A stretch of DNA of 64,000 bases from Marinomonas atlantica (GTDB taxonomy: Bacteria > Pseudomonadota > Gammaproteobacteria > Pseudomonadales > Marinomonadaceae): contig NZ_LTAW01000006.1 in NCBI RefSeq assembly GCF_001639725.1, forward strand, positions 124,001-188,000. Reading direction: 5' to 3'. The position numbers were made by a program, and so were the translations under genes. Below, piece by piece: positions 1-8,364 of the stretch; position 1 is the stretch's first letter; each line of letters starts with the position of its first letter. Below the pieces are notes generated by a model that did not search any database, had not been told where the DNA came from, and saw only the letters and a program-made list of their open reading frames with translations.

Positions 1-485
1 TCAGAATTCGTACCATCGCGCTCAGGCTGGCATTCAAACGTTGGTACGTTCAAGATTTGCCATTCGCCCTTATCAGATGGGTTGTATGATTCTGGGTTAA
101 TAAACAAGTTACGACCAAACAAATGCTGCCAAGCTGTTTCTGTACGCATTTGAACTGGAATGTAGTAATCATCACCCGCCCCTACATGAACATCAGATAG
201 GTAGGATTTCTTAGCGTTTAAATACGCCTCAACACGATCCCATAAAGGTGCAAACTTTTCTTCAGGAAATGGGCGGTTAACGGCTCCCCAGTGGATCGTT
301 TCTTTTGTTGTATCTTCTTCTACTATAAAGCGATCCATTGGAGAACGACCGGTACGAGCACCTGTCTCGACTACCAGCGCGCCGGTATCTGCCAGAACAC
401 CTTCACCATCTACAAGCGCATTTTCAACGAGCTGTGCAGTATTCAAATTACGCAGAATCATTTGGTCGTTAGTTCTGTTGTTCAT
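1..485 (-). CDS. pckA: Phosphoenolpyruvate carboxykinase (ATP), N-terminal part, cut by window edge
   Basis: The minus strand reads open from an ATG at 485 to the window edge, giving about 161 residues. The protein begins [20 protein letters not shown] and carries the typical PckA N-terminal stretch [13 protein letters not shown] followed by WGAVNRPF, and later the LFGRNLFI segment. PckA converts oxaloacetate and ATP to phosphoenolpyruvate, CO2 and ADP in cytosolic gluconeogenesis. The nucleotide-binding and metal-binding parts lie beyond position 1 and cannot be checked. An AGAGGA ribosome-binding site ends about 10 bases before the start. The gene is divergent from gnd across a long AT-rich gap. 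The family call is firm; completeness of the gene is unknown. Confidence 0.93.
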   Translation of the reverse strand, partial: MNNRTNDQMILRNLNTAQLVENALVDGEGVLADTGALVVETGARTGRSPMDRFIVEEDTTKETIHWGAVNRPFPEEKFAPLWDRVEAYLNAKKSYLSDVHVGAGDDYYIPVQMRTETAWQHLFGRNLFINPESYNPSDKGEWQILNVPTFECQPERDGTNS

Positions 486-983
486 CTTGCTAAAGTCCTC
501 TGGAACAAAACGGTTACATTATGTTTTTTAAAATTATTATTTGGGGTTAAATCTATAGTAACAAATCAATCTAAAAAAAAATATTGATATAACAAAGTGT
601 TATTTTATTTCAGAAAACCTTTAACGAATTACGCACAAGCAATTGATTAATAACAACTTAATAGAGAAAACTGTTGATTCCGAATATTGTACATACTGTA
701 AAAAACCTATATTTATGAAAAAAAATTACAGTAGCGTTTTTTTATTACGCTTATTGATAGCGTATAACCACAAGCCCCATATTTTTATGCTTTTTTAGAA
801 GTAACCACTATTTCGTCATTATTACTCGAAATTGCGCTTATTCTCGGCTAAAATGCCCGCCATAATTATTAACTTCCACAATAATTCAACTTTTAACCTG
901 CCCATCAGTCGGCTGGATAGCCCCAGTTCATGGTAGGATTCTTTCTAACCTTCCCCGTTCGAAACAAAGGTAGACCTAAAGCT
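486..983. other. AT-rich divergent intergenic region pckA/gnd
   Basis: These 498 bases hold no convincing gene. The stretch is very AT-rich with several A and T runs and must contain the promoters of pckA (leftward) and gnd (rightward). I could not place a promoter with good -35/-10 spacing. One small perfect palindrome is listed separately. Confidence 0.6.
589..603. promoter_or_regulatory. 15-bp palindrome, possible operator upstream of pckA
   Basis: ATAACA-AAG-TGTTAT is a perfect 6+3+6 inverted repeat about 105 bases upstream of the pckA start. Its size and position fit a dimeric repressor or activator site. In such AT-rich DNA it may be chance, and no regulator can be named. Confidence 0.25.
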
Positions 984-2510
984 ATGCAAAACGTGAATCA
1001 GAGCTGCGACATCGGATTCGTTGGCCTAGGAGTAATGGGCAAAAACTTAGCCCTAAATCTGGCTGACCACGGTTATCGCGTTGCGGGTTTTGATCTCGAC
1101 ACAGATAAAGTGAACGACGTTTTAAACACTGAAGCAAAAGAACGTCCGAACTCCATCGATGAAGCGAGAATCATTGGTTGTGACAACATTAAGCAAATGC
1201 TCGATATGCTAGTGAGTCCACGAGTCATCGTAGTGTTGGTTCCTGCGGGTGATCCTGTTGATGCAGTTTGCCAAAGTTTAATAGATGCAGGCCTAAGCCC
1301 TGAAGACATTGTTGTTGACTGTGGCAACAGCCAGTGGACAGACACCATTCGCCGAGAAAGTGATTACAAAGACAAATTCAAATTTTTTGGTACGGCCGTA
1401 TCAGGTGGCGAAGTAGGTGCTCGATTTGGTCCTTCTTTAATGCCTGGCGGCGACGCGGACTCATGGAAATACCTACAACCAATGTGGGAAGCTGTTGCAG
1501 CCAAAGTTGATGAGAACGGTAAACCAATTGAATCACGCACACCAGGACAGCCAGTGAAAGAAGGCGAACCATGTACCGCTTATCTTGGGCCAAATGGTGC
1601 TGGCCACTTCGTAAAAATGGTTCACAACGGTATCGAATATGCCGATATGCAGCTTATTTGTGAAGCTTACCATTTGCTACGCTCACTTTTAGGCTATGAG
1701 CCTGCTGAAATCGGTAAACTGTTTGAGAAATGGAACCAAGGCATCCTTAATAGCTACCTTGTCGAAATATCTGCCGACATTTTGCAACAGTATGATGAGA
1801 AAACAGGCGCCCCACTTGTCGATATGATCCTAGACAGTGCCGGTCAAAAAGGCACAGGTCGCTGGACATCGATTAGCGCAACGCAAATGGGCGTTCCCGC
1901 CGGCATTATTAGCGAATCAGTGTATGCGCGAGCGTTAAGCACACTAACTGCTGAACGTGAAAAAGCAGCGGGCTTCTTAATCGCCGATGTCGAAACGTCT
2001 GAGATTGACGCTGAAGCGGTAGAAGAAGCGATTGAAAATGCTCTGTACTGCGCAAAAATTTGTGCTTACGCACAAGGCTTCCAAATCATGCGTGCAGCAC
2101 AAACAGAGTACGACTGGACACTCAACTTCACCGGTATCGCTAAGATCTGGCGTGGTGGCTGCATCATTCGCGCATCCTTCCTTCAAAAGATTGCCGATGC
2201 ATTTGAAAAGAATCACGACCTTGAAAACTTATTGCTAGATGGCTATTTCGCGGATGCGATGGCAGAAAAGCAAAAAGGATTACGTGATGCTGTTGTACTG
2301 GCTGCTCAATCCGGCATTCCGACACCTTCTTTCTATTCCGCTCTGGCGTATTTTGATGGCTATCGTTCAGAAGTACTCCCCGCTAACTTATTACAAGCTC
2401 AGCGCGACTACTTTGGCGCTCACACTTATGAGCGCATTGATGCCGCCCCTGGCGAGAAGTTTCATACTCATTGGCAGCAAGAAGGTCGTCCAGAGACCAA
2501 AGTTAAGTAA
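984..2510 (+). CDS. gnd: 6-phosphogluconate dehydrogenase (decarboxylating)
   Basis: It oxidises 6-phosphogluconate to ribulose 5-phosphate and CO2, making NADPH in the pentose phosphate pathway. The N-terminal Rossmann domain starts with GFVGLGVMGKNLALNL. The family signature is present at GAGHFVKMVHNGIEYADMQ, holding the catalytic Lys and the His-Asn pair, and the helical C-terminal domain has the KIWRGGCIIRA motif. An upstream in-frame start at 930 would add 18 residues lacking family similarity; the ATG at 984 places the Rossmann motif near the N-terminus, giving 508 aa. That is longer than the roughly 470 aa of the enterobacterial enzyme, partly through an insert before the signature (around residues 172-195). 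A strong terminator follows. Confidence 0.95.
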   Translation: MQNVNQSCDIGFVGLGVMGKNLALNLADHGYRVAGFDLDTDKVNDVLNTEAKERPNSIDEARIIGCDNIKQMLDMLVSPRVIVVLVPAGDPVDAVCQSLIDAGLSPEDIVVDCGNSQWTDTIRRESDYKDKFKFFGTAVSGGEVGARFGPSLMPGGDADSWKYLQPMWEAVAAKVDENGKPIESRTPGQPVKEGEPCTAYLGPNGAGHFVKMVHNGIEYADMQLICEAYHLLRSLLGYEPAEIGKLFEKWNQGILNSYLVEISADILQQYDEKTGAPLVDMILDSAGQKGTGRWTSISATQMGVPAGIISESVYARALSTLTAEREKAAGFLIADVETSEIDAEAVEEAIENALYCAKICAYAQGFQIMRAAQTEYDWTLNFTGIAKIWRGGCIIRASFLQKIADAFEKNHDLENLLLDGYFADAMAEKQKGLRDAVVLAAQSGIPTPSFYSALAYFDGYRSEVLPANLLQAQRDYFGAHTYERIDAAPGEKFHTHWQQEGRPETKVK

Positions 2511-2531
2511 GCAAACATGTAACTCTCAAAC

Positions 2532-2568
2532 AAAAAGCCCGCTTAGTTTCTACTAAGCGGGCTTTTTT
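2532..2568. terminator. Bidirectional rho-independent terminator between gnd and trmJ
   Basis: A 10-bp GC-containing stem (GCCCGCTTAG / CTAAGCGGGC) with a 6-base loop is flanked by an A run on the left and a T run on the right, so it can end transcripts from both convergent genes. Confidence 0.93.
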
Positions 2569-2607
2569 CTGCTTTAACTCAGCCTTAAAAACTTATTTCG
2601 CATACGA

Positions 2608-3336
2608 TTAATCGCTTTTAGTGCACTGCTTTTCAACCGCAGTCAACATTCCACGCAGCATACCCACTTCTTGCTGATCAAGCTGAGATCGTTGATATAA
2701 GCGTCGGAATCGTGTCATCACTTGTCTTGGGGCTTTAGGGTCTAAAAACTCGATATCTCCCAGCACTTTCTCCAAATGCGTAAGCATATAATCTAACTGT
2801 TCTGAAGTCGCTGCTGGCACGTCCCACTTGCTTTCAACGATCGGCCCGCCTTGTAAGCTCAGAGCTTTCATACGAAGTTCATAGGCTATCACCTGAACCG
2901 CTGCACCTAAATTAAGGGAGCTAAACTCTTCTACCGAAGGGATATGAACATGGTAGTGACAACGCTGAAGCTCTTCATTCGTCAGACCGCGGTCTTCTCG
3001 GCCAAAAACAAACGCTGTTTTTAACGTATCTCCGTAGACCAACTCCGCCGCTTGACGAGGATCCACCAACGTTACTGGGATATGACGTTCGCGAGCACTG
3101 GTACCAATGACTAACTGACAGTCTGCCAACGCTTCTTCTAAAGTGGCAACAACCTTGGCATTGTCCAAAATATCAGACGCGCCCGACGCCCGACTAAAGG
3201 CTTCATCATGGGGAAACAATTTAGGTTCCACTAAGACCAATTCGCTGAGCCCCATATTTTTCATTGCGCGTGCCGCGCCACCAATATTACCGGGGTGAGA
3301 AGTGTTCACGAGAACAATTTTAATGTTTTGCTGCAT
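2608..3336 (-). CDS. trmJ: tRNA (cytidine/uridine-2'-O-)-methyltransferase TrmJ
   Basis: TrmJ is a SPOUT-class (trefoil-knot) enzyme that 2'-O-methylates position 32 of the anticodon loop using SAM. The N-terminus IKIVLVNTSHPGNIGGAARA is the hallmark of the TrmH/TrmJ branch. The knot region includes FVFGREDRGLTNEELQRC and the SAM-binding tail IPSVEEFSSLNLGAAVQV. An in-frame GTG at 3396 would add 20 residues with no family similarity, so the ATG at 3336 (242 aa) is preferred; that matches the usual length of about 245. It is divergent from a suhB-like gene, the same arrangement I recall from E. coli. Confidence 0.93.
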   Translation of the reverse strand: MQQNIKIVLVNTSHPGNIGGAARAMKNMGLSELVLVEPKLFPHDEAFSRASGASDILDNAKVVATLEEALADCQLVIGTSARERHIPVTLVDPRQAAELVYGDTLKTAFVFGREDRGLTNEELQRCHYHVHIPSVEEFSSLNLGAAVQVIAYELRMKALSLQGGPIVESKWDVPAATSEQLDYMLTHLEKVLGDIEFLDPKAPRQVMTRFRRLYQRSQLDQQEVGMLRGMLTAVEKQCTKSD

Positions 3337-3586
3337 ATCTAAGTTATACCAATGGTCAGTGGAGCAATAAGACTTTAATGGTATCAGAGAATTCACTACA
3401 ACCCAGCATTTGAACAGAATTTAACCATTATTTAACTAGATTAGTACGAGTAATTGGGCTAGAATTCGCGCCCACAGAAACGCTGCACGAACAGTATTTA
3501 GCATCGTTCACGCTCTTTAAAACTTTAACCGCAACGAACTGTCCAAAAGACAGTTGCTGCCCTATTGATTCAATCATTGGTATCCC

Positions 3587-4378
3587 ATGCAACCACGAAT
3601 TAATGTCGCTCTTAAAGCGGCTCGCGCTGCCGCAGACTTCATCATCCACGCGCAAGAAAAGCTATTGTTCGATAAAGAGCAAGGCTCAAACGCAACAGAA
3701 GTGTACAGCAATGTCTGTACTGGCGCTGAAAAAACCATCATCCATCATTTAGCGAAAGCTTACCCTGAAGACACGATCAGCACACGCCTTCAAGGCACAG
3801 TGCAAGAAGGTAAAGAAGGTGAGTGGGTCATTGATGCAATTCAAGGTCAGCACTTGTTCACACGTAGTCTTTCAGGCTTTGCAATGACAGTTAGTTACCT
3901 AGTTGCGGGTAAAGTTGAGCATGCACTGCTAATCAATCCTTCTACGCGTGACGAGTTCTACGCGAGTAAAGGCCGTGGTGCTTACCTAAACAATTCTCGT
4001 ATGCGTACAGGTGTTTCACGCTCCCTTGAAAACACAACGCTTGGTACTCAATTCCCTAGCACAGAAACTACTATTGCTTTTGCAGCAGGCCAATTCAAAG
4101 TACTTGAAGAAATAGCTGGCAAAGGTGCGCGAGTGGTTATGCAAGACTGCCCTGCATTAATGCTAGCAAACGTGGCTGCGGGTCGCTTAGACGCCGCTTG
4201 GGGACTGGACTTACGTGACTGGGAAGTACAAGCACCGCTATTTATCGCTAAAGAAGCAGGCTGTCTATTCTCAGGTTTTGACGGCTCTCCAAGCTATGAG
4301 TCTGGTCATGTATTGTGTGCCAACCCACGTCTGTTCAAATACCTACTACCAACTTTGAATAAACAGCTAGGTGCTTAA
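3587..4378 (+). CDS. suhB: SuhB-like inositol monophosphatase family protein with degenerate active site
   Basis: The 263-residue protein aligns along its length with SuhB: an N-terminal LNxAxRAAR-like start, the WVID strand, GFAMTVSYLVAGKVEHALLINP, and the C-terminal AAGRLDAAW and KEAGC segments. The metal-binding residues of the family are largely replaced. The GEE/TEES position reads TRLQ (residues 66-69), the DPLDGT loop reads DAIQGQ (83-88), the early NVD Asp is Cys44, and the WD near the C-terminus is WE (212-213). Phosphatase activity is therefore unlikely. In E. coli SuhB also acts with Nus factors in rRNA antitermination independently of catalysis, and this gene keeps the trmJ/suhB neighbourhood, so a non-enzymatic RNA-polymerase role is plausible. 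A terminator follows. Confidence 0.85.
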   Translation: MQPRINVALKAARAAADFIIHAQEKLLFDKEQGSNATEVYSNVCTGAEKTIIHHLAKAYPEDTISTRLQGTVQEGKEGEWVIDAIQGQHLFTRSLSGFAMTVSYLVAGKVEHALLINPSTRDEFYASKGRGAYLNNSRMRTGVSRSLENTTLGTQFPSTETTIAFAAGQFKVLEEIAGKGARVVMQDCPALMLANVAAGRLDAAWGLDLRDWEVQAPLFIAKEAGCLFSGFDGSPSYESGHVLCANPRLFKYLLPTLNKQLGA

Positions 4379-4393
4379 TCGCCTTTAGACACT

Positions 4394-4424
4394 AAAAAGC
4401 CAGCTCAATGAGCTGGCTTTTTTA
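4394..4424. terminator. Bidirectional terminator between suhB and galU
   Basis: Inverted repeat AAAAAGCCAGCTCA / TGAGCTGGCTTTTT with a minimal loop and flanking A and T runs. It serves both convergent genes. Confidence 0.9.
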
Positions 4425-4443
4425 TAAGTAAAATAAACACAGC

Positions 4444-5274
4444 TTATTTCGCCTTATAGATATTTTCGTAACAGTAATTAGTCGCTTCAACGAAGCCATC
4501 AACGCTACCACAGTCAAAACGTCGACCTTTGAACTTATACGCTAAAACGCAGCCTTCTTGAGCTTGGCGTAAAATCGCATCCGTGATTTGCACTTCTCCA
4601 TTTGCCCCTGGTGGTGTTTCTCGGATTTTATCAAAGATATCCGGTGTTAAAATATAGCGACCAATAATCGCGAGATTCGATGGAGCCTCTTCTTTACTTG
4701 GTTTTTCAACCATGTCAGTCACGCGAAATAAGCCTTCACTCATCGATTCACCAGCGATCACACCGTACTTGTGCACCTCGTCTTCTGGCACTTCTTGAAT
4801 AGCAACGATTGAACAACGGAACTGCTTATGCAGCTTAACCATTTGCGCCATCACGCCGTCGTATTCGCCACCAAAGCATAAGTCATCCGCCAATACGACA
4901 CCAAAAGCCTCATCACCAACCAAAGACTCTCCAGTAAGAATCGCATGGCCTAGGCCTTTCATCTCATGCTGACGAATAAAAGAAAAGTTTACCGTATCGA
5001 TTAAATGTCTTATGCCTGTTAAGTACTCTTCTTTTGCTGTCCCTGCAATTTGATGCTCAACTTCATAGCTAATATCAAAATGATCGGCAATTGCACGCTT
5101 ACCACGACCTGTGACAAACGTAATGTTTTCCAACCCAGCTTCAACGGCTTCTTCTACACCATACTGCACGAGCGGCTTATTGACGACTGGTAGCATTTCT
5201 TTTGGCATCGATTTAGTTGCTGGTAGGAAACGCGTACCATAGCCCGCAACCGGAAACAAACATTTACGAATCAT
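4444..5274 (-). CDS. galU: UTP--glucose-1-phosphate uridylyltransferase
   Basis: GalU makes UDP-glucose from UTP and glucose 1-phosphate for LPS, capsule and osmolyte synthesis. The protein opens with the nucleotidyltransferase signature FPVAGYGTRFLPATKSMPKE and contains LPVVNKPLVQYGVEEA, VVLADDLCF and VEKPSKEEAPSNLAIIGRY, all typical of bacterial GalU. At 276 aa it is slightly shorter than many homologues (290-300 aa) but ends normally with FDCGSVDGFVEATNY. An AAGGA site sits about 7 bases before the ATG. It stands alone, convergent to suhB and separated from the choline transporter genes by nearly 1 kb. Confidence 0.95.
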   Translation of the reverse strand: MIRKCLFPVAGYGTRFLPATKSMPKEMLPVVNKPLVQYGVEEAVEAGLENITFVTGRGKRAIADHFDISYEVEHQIAGTAKEEYLTGIRHLIDTVNFSFIRQHEMKGLGHAILTGESLVGDEAFGVVLADDLCFGGEYDGVMAQMVKLHKQFRCSIVAIQEVPEDEVHKYGVIAGESMSEGLFRVTDMVEKPSKEEAPSNLAIIGRYILTPDIFDKIRETPPGANGEVQITDAILRQAQEGCVLAYKFKGRRFDCGSVDGFVEATNYCYENIYKAK

Positions 5275-6248
5275 AATTATTCCTTATAAAACAGAAAGAT
5301 GGGCTGCCGAAATCTAACCGCATGGCCAGCCTCATTAAAGTAACACCGTTCGAGTGACACTTTGAATAACCTTAATTAAATGCTTTAACTCATGACTATC
5401 TAACTCATACCATCACCAAAGAAAAAGCATTTTAAATTGTTGATTATGACAAAGAGAATTAGCTGACGACTCGAAAGCTCCTCTTTAATTTGTACACAAT
5501 AAGTCTAAGCACAGACTGTGCCAGACTTTAACATCACCACAAAGCCATAATTGTTGAGCATACTCTCTTCTCTATCTAACCTATAAGCACCTCTATTGAT
5601 AACAATGCCATAGTGCTAACTCTAAGTACCATAGAGAAACGGCTCTAATAATCCATCCTTAAGCAAAAACATACTCTAGATATATGCTACCAAACTCGTA
5701 AAAAGTATAAGTCGATCTCGAGCGACAAGCGCACCAAAATAGAGCAAAAATATTTTAATCTTATGGAACACCTAGTAATTTAGTAAGACGGAAGCCTATG
5801 CTGCCATCAAAAATCTATCACTACTTGACCTATAAGGAAGCAATAATCATACACTTTAAATCGACTTGGTTAACAGTGAAGCCATATAACGTTCATTAGC
5901 TTTACAACGGGTTGACTAAAATATGAAGTGAGATTGTTTCGGTAGAAATTGATGGGCAGTTTTTTGAAGGCAAAAATATTTCAAGTTAATAGAACGTGAA
6001 ATTCAGTTAAAATATTTCACCTTAAATACCCACAAAGTGACACAAGCTAGATTGTTCGATGTACTAGTAAATATAGTTAACACCGAAATAACGTTGGACC
6101 TAATAAAGTATAAGTGGATCCATCAAAACAAAGAAATACCCCTTCCCCTACAGAATTTAGCTAAACAAAGCGTCACGTTTGCTTTATTAGGCTAGATACT
6201 CTTTGTCCTGATTTCACCAAAACCATTTTGATTTTATAGAGCTAATAA
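5275..6248. other. 974-bp region without an intact gene
   Basis: No reading frame of normal length is present on either strand. The left half (about 5275-5790) is AT-rich with no recognisable element apart from the presumed galU promoter. The right part holds short protein-like open stretches in shifting frames, listed as a possible decayed gene. No inverted-repeat ends of an insertion sequence were found. Confidence 0.6.
5798..6195 (+). pseudogene. Possible decayed gene, family unknown
   Basis: Three protein-like pieces run in the same direction. A 33-codon frame from the ATG at 5798 ends at TAG 5897-5899. A piece reading SEIVSVEIDGQFFEGKNISS ends at TAA 5987-5989. A 70-codon frame from 5983 to TAG 6193-6195 contains RLFDVLVNIVNTEITLDLIK. 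The second and third pieces overlap by a few bases in different frames, as after a one-base indel. The look of the last piece (charged, helix-rich) suggests a small regulator-like domain, but I cannot name a family. It could be chance open frame in AT-rich DNA. Confidence 0.3.
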
Positions 6249-7430
6249 CTAAGACGCTCGGCTGAAGTGTTTACCAAGCAGTGCATGATAGAACTGATGA
6301 TCACCCAACACACCGACACACTGACCATTCTCTTGCAAGACGATCGGTTGCTTAGTCTGGTAGCGAATTTCTACCGCATCGCGCATGGAAATATCGACTG
6401 GCACAACAACGATCGTATTTTCAGGCATATTCTCTATGTCCATACTGTCATCCCATTTACTGAGTGCAATGTTCTGACCATGAGACAAGGCTTCTTTTAA
6501 AACGCCTGCTTGTATATTAAGAGAAAGATGCTCACTCACATGATACAAGTCATCTAGCTGCGCCACTTGATCCAGTGGGGTCATCAATGCATTACCGCGA
6601 AGAACATTGAGTGGATTCGTATGCGCTACGAACTTTTCTACGTATTCCGTAGCTGGGTTCAAAACAATCTGTTCAGGCACATCTTCTTGAATGATTCGAG
6701 CGGACTCCATAATGGCAATTTTAGAGCCGATTTTTAAAGCTTCATCCAAATCATGGCTTACAAAAATGATGGTTTTCTTTAAGCGCTTTTGCAGTTCAAT
6801 CAATTCATCTTGCAATTGCGAGCGAATCAGAGGGTCCAAGGCAGAGAACGGCTCATCCATTAATAAAATGTCTGAATCCATAACAAACGCCCGAGCCAAG
6901 CCTACTCGCTGACGCATACCACCTGAGAGTTCATCTGGCTTCTTATCGCGCCAGTCATAAAGGCCTACCATCTTCAGCTGTTTATTGGCACGCTCTTCGC
7001 GTTCTTTTTTGCCCATGCCTTGCATCTCTAAACCAAATGCCACGTTTTCAAGCACGGTCATCCAAGGCATTAAAGCAAAGCTTTGGAATACCATTGAAAC
7101 TCGGTTAGTACGCATATGACGCAGTGTGTTTTCATCACATTTCGCCATATCAATCATACGCTCACCGTCTTTCACTAAGCAGCGACCTCTGGCTACTTTA
7201 TTCAAGCCGTTTACAGCACGTAGTAAGGTTGATTTACCTGAGCCGGAAAGCCCCATCAGAACACAAATTTCACCCTCTTCAACAGAAATCGTAGCATCTT
7301 GTACACCGATAACATCACCAGTCCGCGCTAAAATTTCAGCACGACTCATTCCTTTATCAAGCAGTCGTAATGATTCAAGCTTCTGATTACCAAAAACGAT
7401 GTCTAAATTTTCAATTTGAACCATTGGCAT
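6249..7430 (-). CDS. choV: Choline/betaine ABC transporter ATP-binding protein ChoV
   Basis: ATPase of an osmoprotectant-type ABC importer. It has Walker A GLSGSGKST, the signature LSGGMRQRVGLARA, Walker B ILLMDEPFSALDP and the switch His in FVSHDLDEA. The N-terminal extension (SRAEILARTGDVIGVQDA) and the long C-terminal regulatory part, about residues 275-393, are typical of the ProV/OpuAA/ChoV group. The start follows the choW stop by 3 bases, so the two are co-translated. The substrate-binding protein of the same operon is of the ChoX type and a BetI repressor lies upstream, so choline is the likelier substrate over glycine betaine. No terminator was seen downstream. Confidence 0.9.
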   Translation of the reverse strand: MPMVQIENLDIVFGNQKLESLRLLDKGMSRAEILARTGDVIGVQDATISVEEGEICVLMGLSGSGKSTLLRAVNGLNKVARGRCLVKDGERMIDMAKCDENTLRHMRTNRVSMVFQSFALMPWMTVLENVAFGLEMQGMGKKEREERANKQLKMVGLYDWRDKKPDELSGGMRQRVGLARAFVMDSDILLMDEPFSALDPLIRSQLQDELIELQKRLKKTIIFVSHDLDEALKIGSKIAIMESARIIQEDVPEQIVLNPATEYVEKFVAHTNPLNVLRGNALMTPLDQVAQLDDLYHVSEHLSLNIQAGVLKEALSHGQNIALSKWDDSMDIENMPENTIVVVPVDISMRDAVEIRYQTKQPIVLQENGQCVGVLGDHQFYHALLGKHFSRAS

Positions 7431-7433
7431 AAC

Positions 7434-8279
7434 TTAGCCCTCCGCTTTTGAAGATGGTGTTTTACAGATACGATCGAGCATGATGGCCACTAGTACAATC
7501 GCCACACCTGCTTCAAAGCCTTGAGAAATGTTTACTGTATTCAATGCACGTATAACCGGTTTACCAAGACCATCAGCGCCTACTAATGCAGCGATGACCA
7601 CCATAGATAAAGACAGCATAATACATTGCGTGACACCGGCCATGATGCTTGGCATCGCCGCTGGTAATTCAACTTTGTACAACAGTTTTGCTTTCGTGCA
7701 GCCAAAGGCTAGACCGGCTTCGCGTAGTTCATTTGGCACTTTACTGATACCAAGGTAAGTCAGACGAATTGGCGCGGCAATGGCGAATATAATGGTTGAT
7801 ATCAGCCCTGGGACATAACCTAGACCAAATAGAATCAAGGTTGGAATCAAGTACACAAATGTTGGAATCGTCTGCATTAGATCCAAAATCGGACGCAGCA
7901 CTGTGTACAACATTGGACGGTGAGCAGCCGCAATACCAATCGGTACACCGACTAATACACTGATTGTCGTGGCTGTAATGACCAAGACGAGCGTTTGCAA
8001 CGTTTCTTGCCAGTAGCCAAGGTTCATAATCAACATAAATGACGCGGCAACGAATATCATGATGCCAAGACTACGATGTAACCACCAAACTAGGGCTAAC
8101 ACACAGGCCACGACAGCAAATGGGTTCATCCATTCTAGGCCATCCACCATGCTAAAAATCAGGGTTTCTAAAGTAACGGAAATAAAATCAAAAAAGAAAG
8201 AAGCGACATCAATCAACCAATTTACAAAGGTCTCCATGGTATCGCCGAGTGGAAGCTTGTGTTCTGTTAGCCAATTCAT
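7434..8279 (-). CDS. choW: Choline ABC transporter permease ChoW
   Basis: Inner-membrane permease of the choline importer. The 281-aa protein has about six hydrophobic helices and the permease EAA-type loop around EAGLAFGCTKAKLLYKVELPAAMPSI (the segment after ELR), which contacts the ATPase. A longer frame begins at a TTG at 8297, but the ATG at 8279 has a GGAG site 8 bases upstream and starts MNWLTEHKLPLGD, the usual N-terminus of this family. It lies between choX, from which a strong hairpin separates it, and choV. Confidence 0.9.
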   Translation of the reverse strand: MNWLTEHKLPLGDTMETFVNWLIDVASFFFDFISVTLETLIFSMVDGLEWMNPFAVVACVLALVWWLHRSLGIMIFVAASFMLIMNLGYWQETLQTLVLVITATTISVLVGVPIGIAAAHRPMLYTVLRPILDLMQTIPTFVYLIPTLILFGLGYVPGLISTIIFAIAAPIRLTYLGISKVPNELREAGLAFGCTKAKLLYKVELPAAMPSIMAGVTQCIMLSLSMVVIAALVGADGLGKPVIRALNTVNISQGFEAGVAIVLVAIMLDRICKTPSSKAEG

Positions 8280-8310
8280 ATGAGGGTCTCCAAACAACTT
8301 ACATCTAGCA

Positions 8311-8337
8311 GTAGACGCCGCTCAACACGGCGTCTAC
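8311..8337 (-). repeat. Intercistronic hairpin between choX and choW
   Basis: A perfect 10-bp stem (GTAGACGCCG / CGGCGTCTAC) with a 7-base loop lies just after the choX stop and before choW. No T run follows, so it is not a classic terminator. Its position fits a 3' stabiliser or partial attenuator that keeps the binding-protein message in excess over the permease message. Confidence 0.6.
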
Positions 8338-8364
8338 TTGATCATTTAAACGAAAATTGCTTCG

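Noticed and set aside
291..587. 98-aa plus-strand open frame over the pckA start
   Set aside because: It runs antisense through the clear PckA N-terminus and into AT-rich intergenic DNA; no protein family features.
2032..2556. Two short plus-strand frames within and after gnd
   Set aside because: Out-of-frame shadows of gnd; composition is not protein-like and one ends in the terminator.
5275..6248. Insertion sequence remnant
   Set aside because: No terminal inverted repeats, target duplications or transposase motif found; only short anonymous open pieces.
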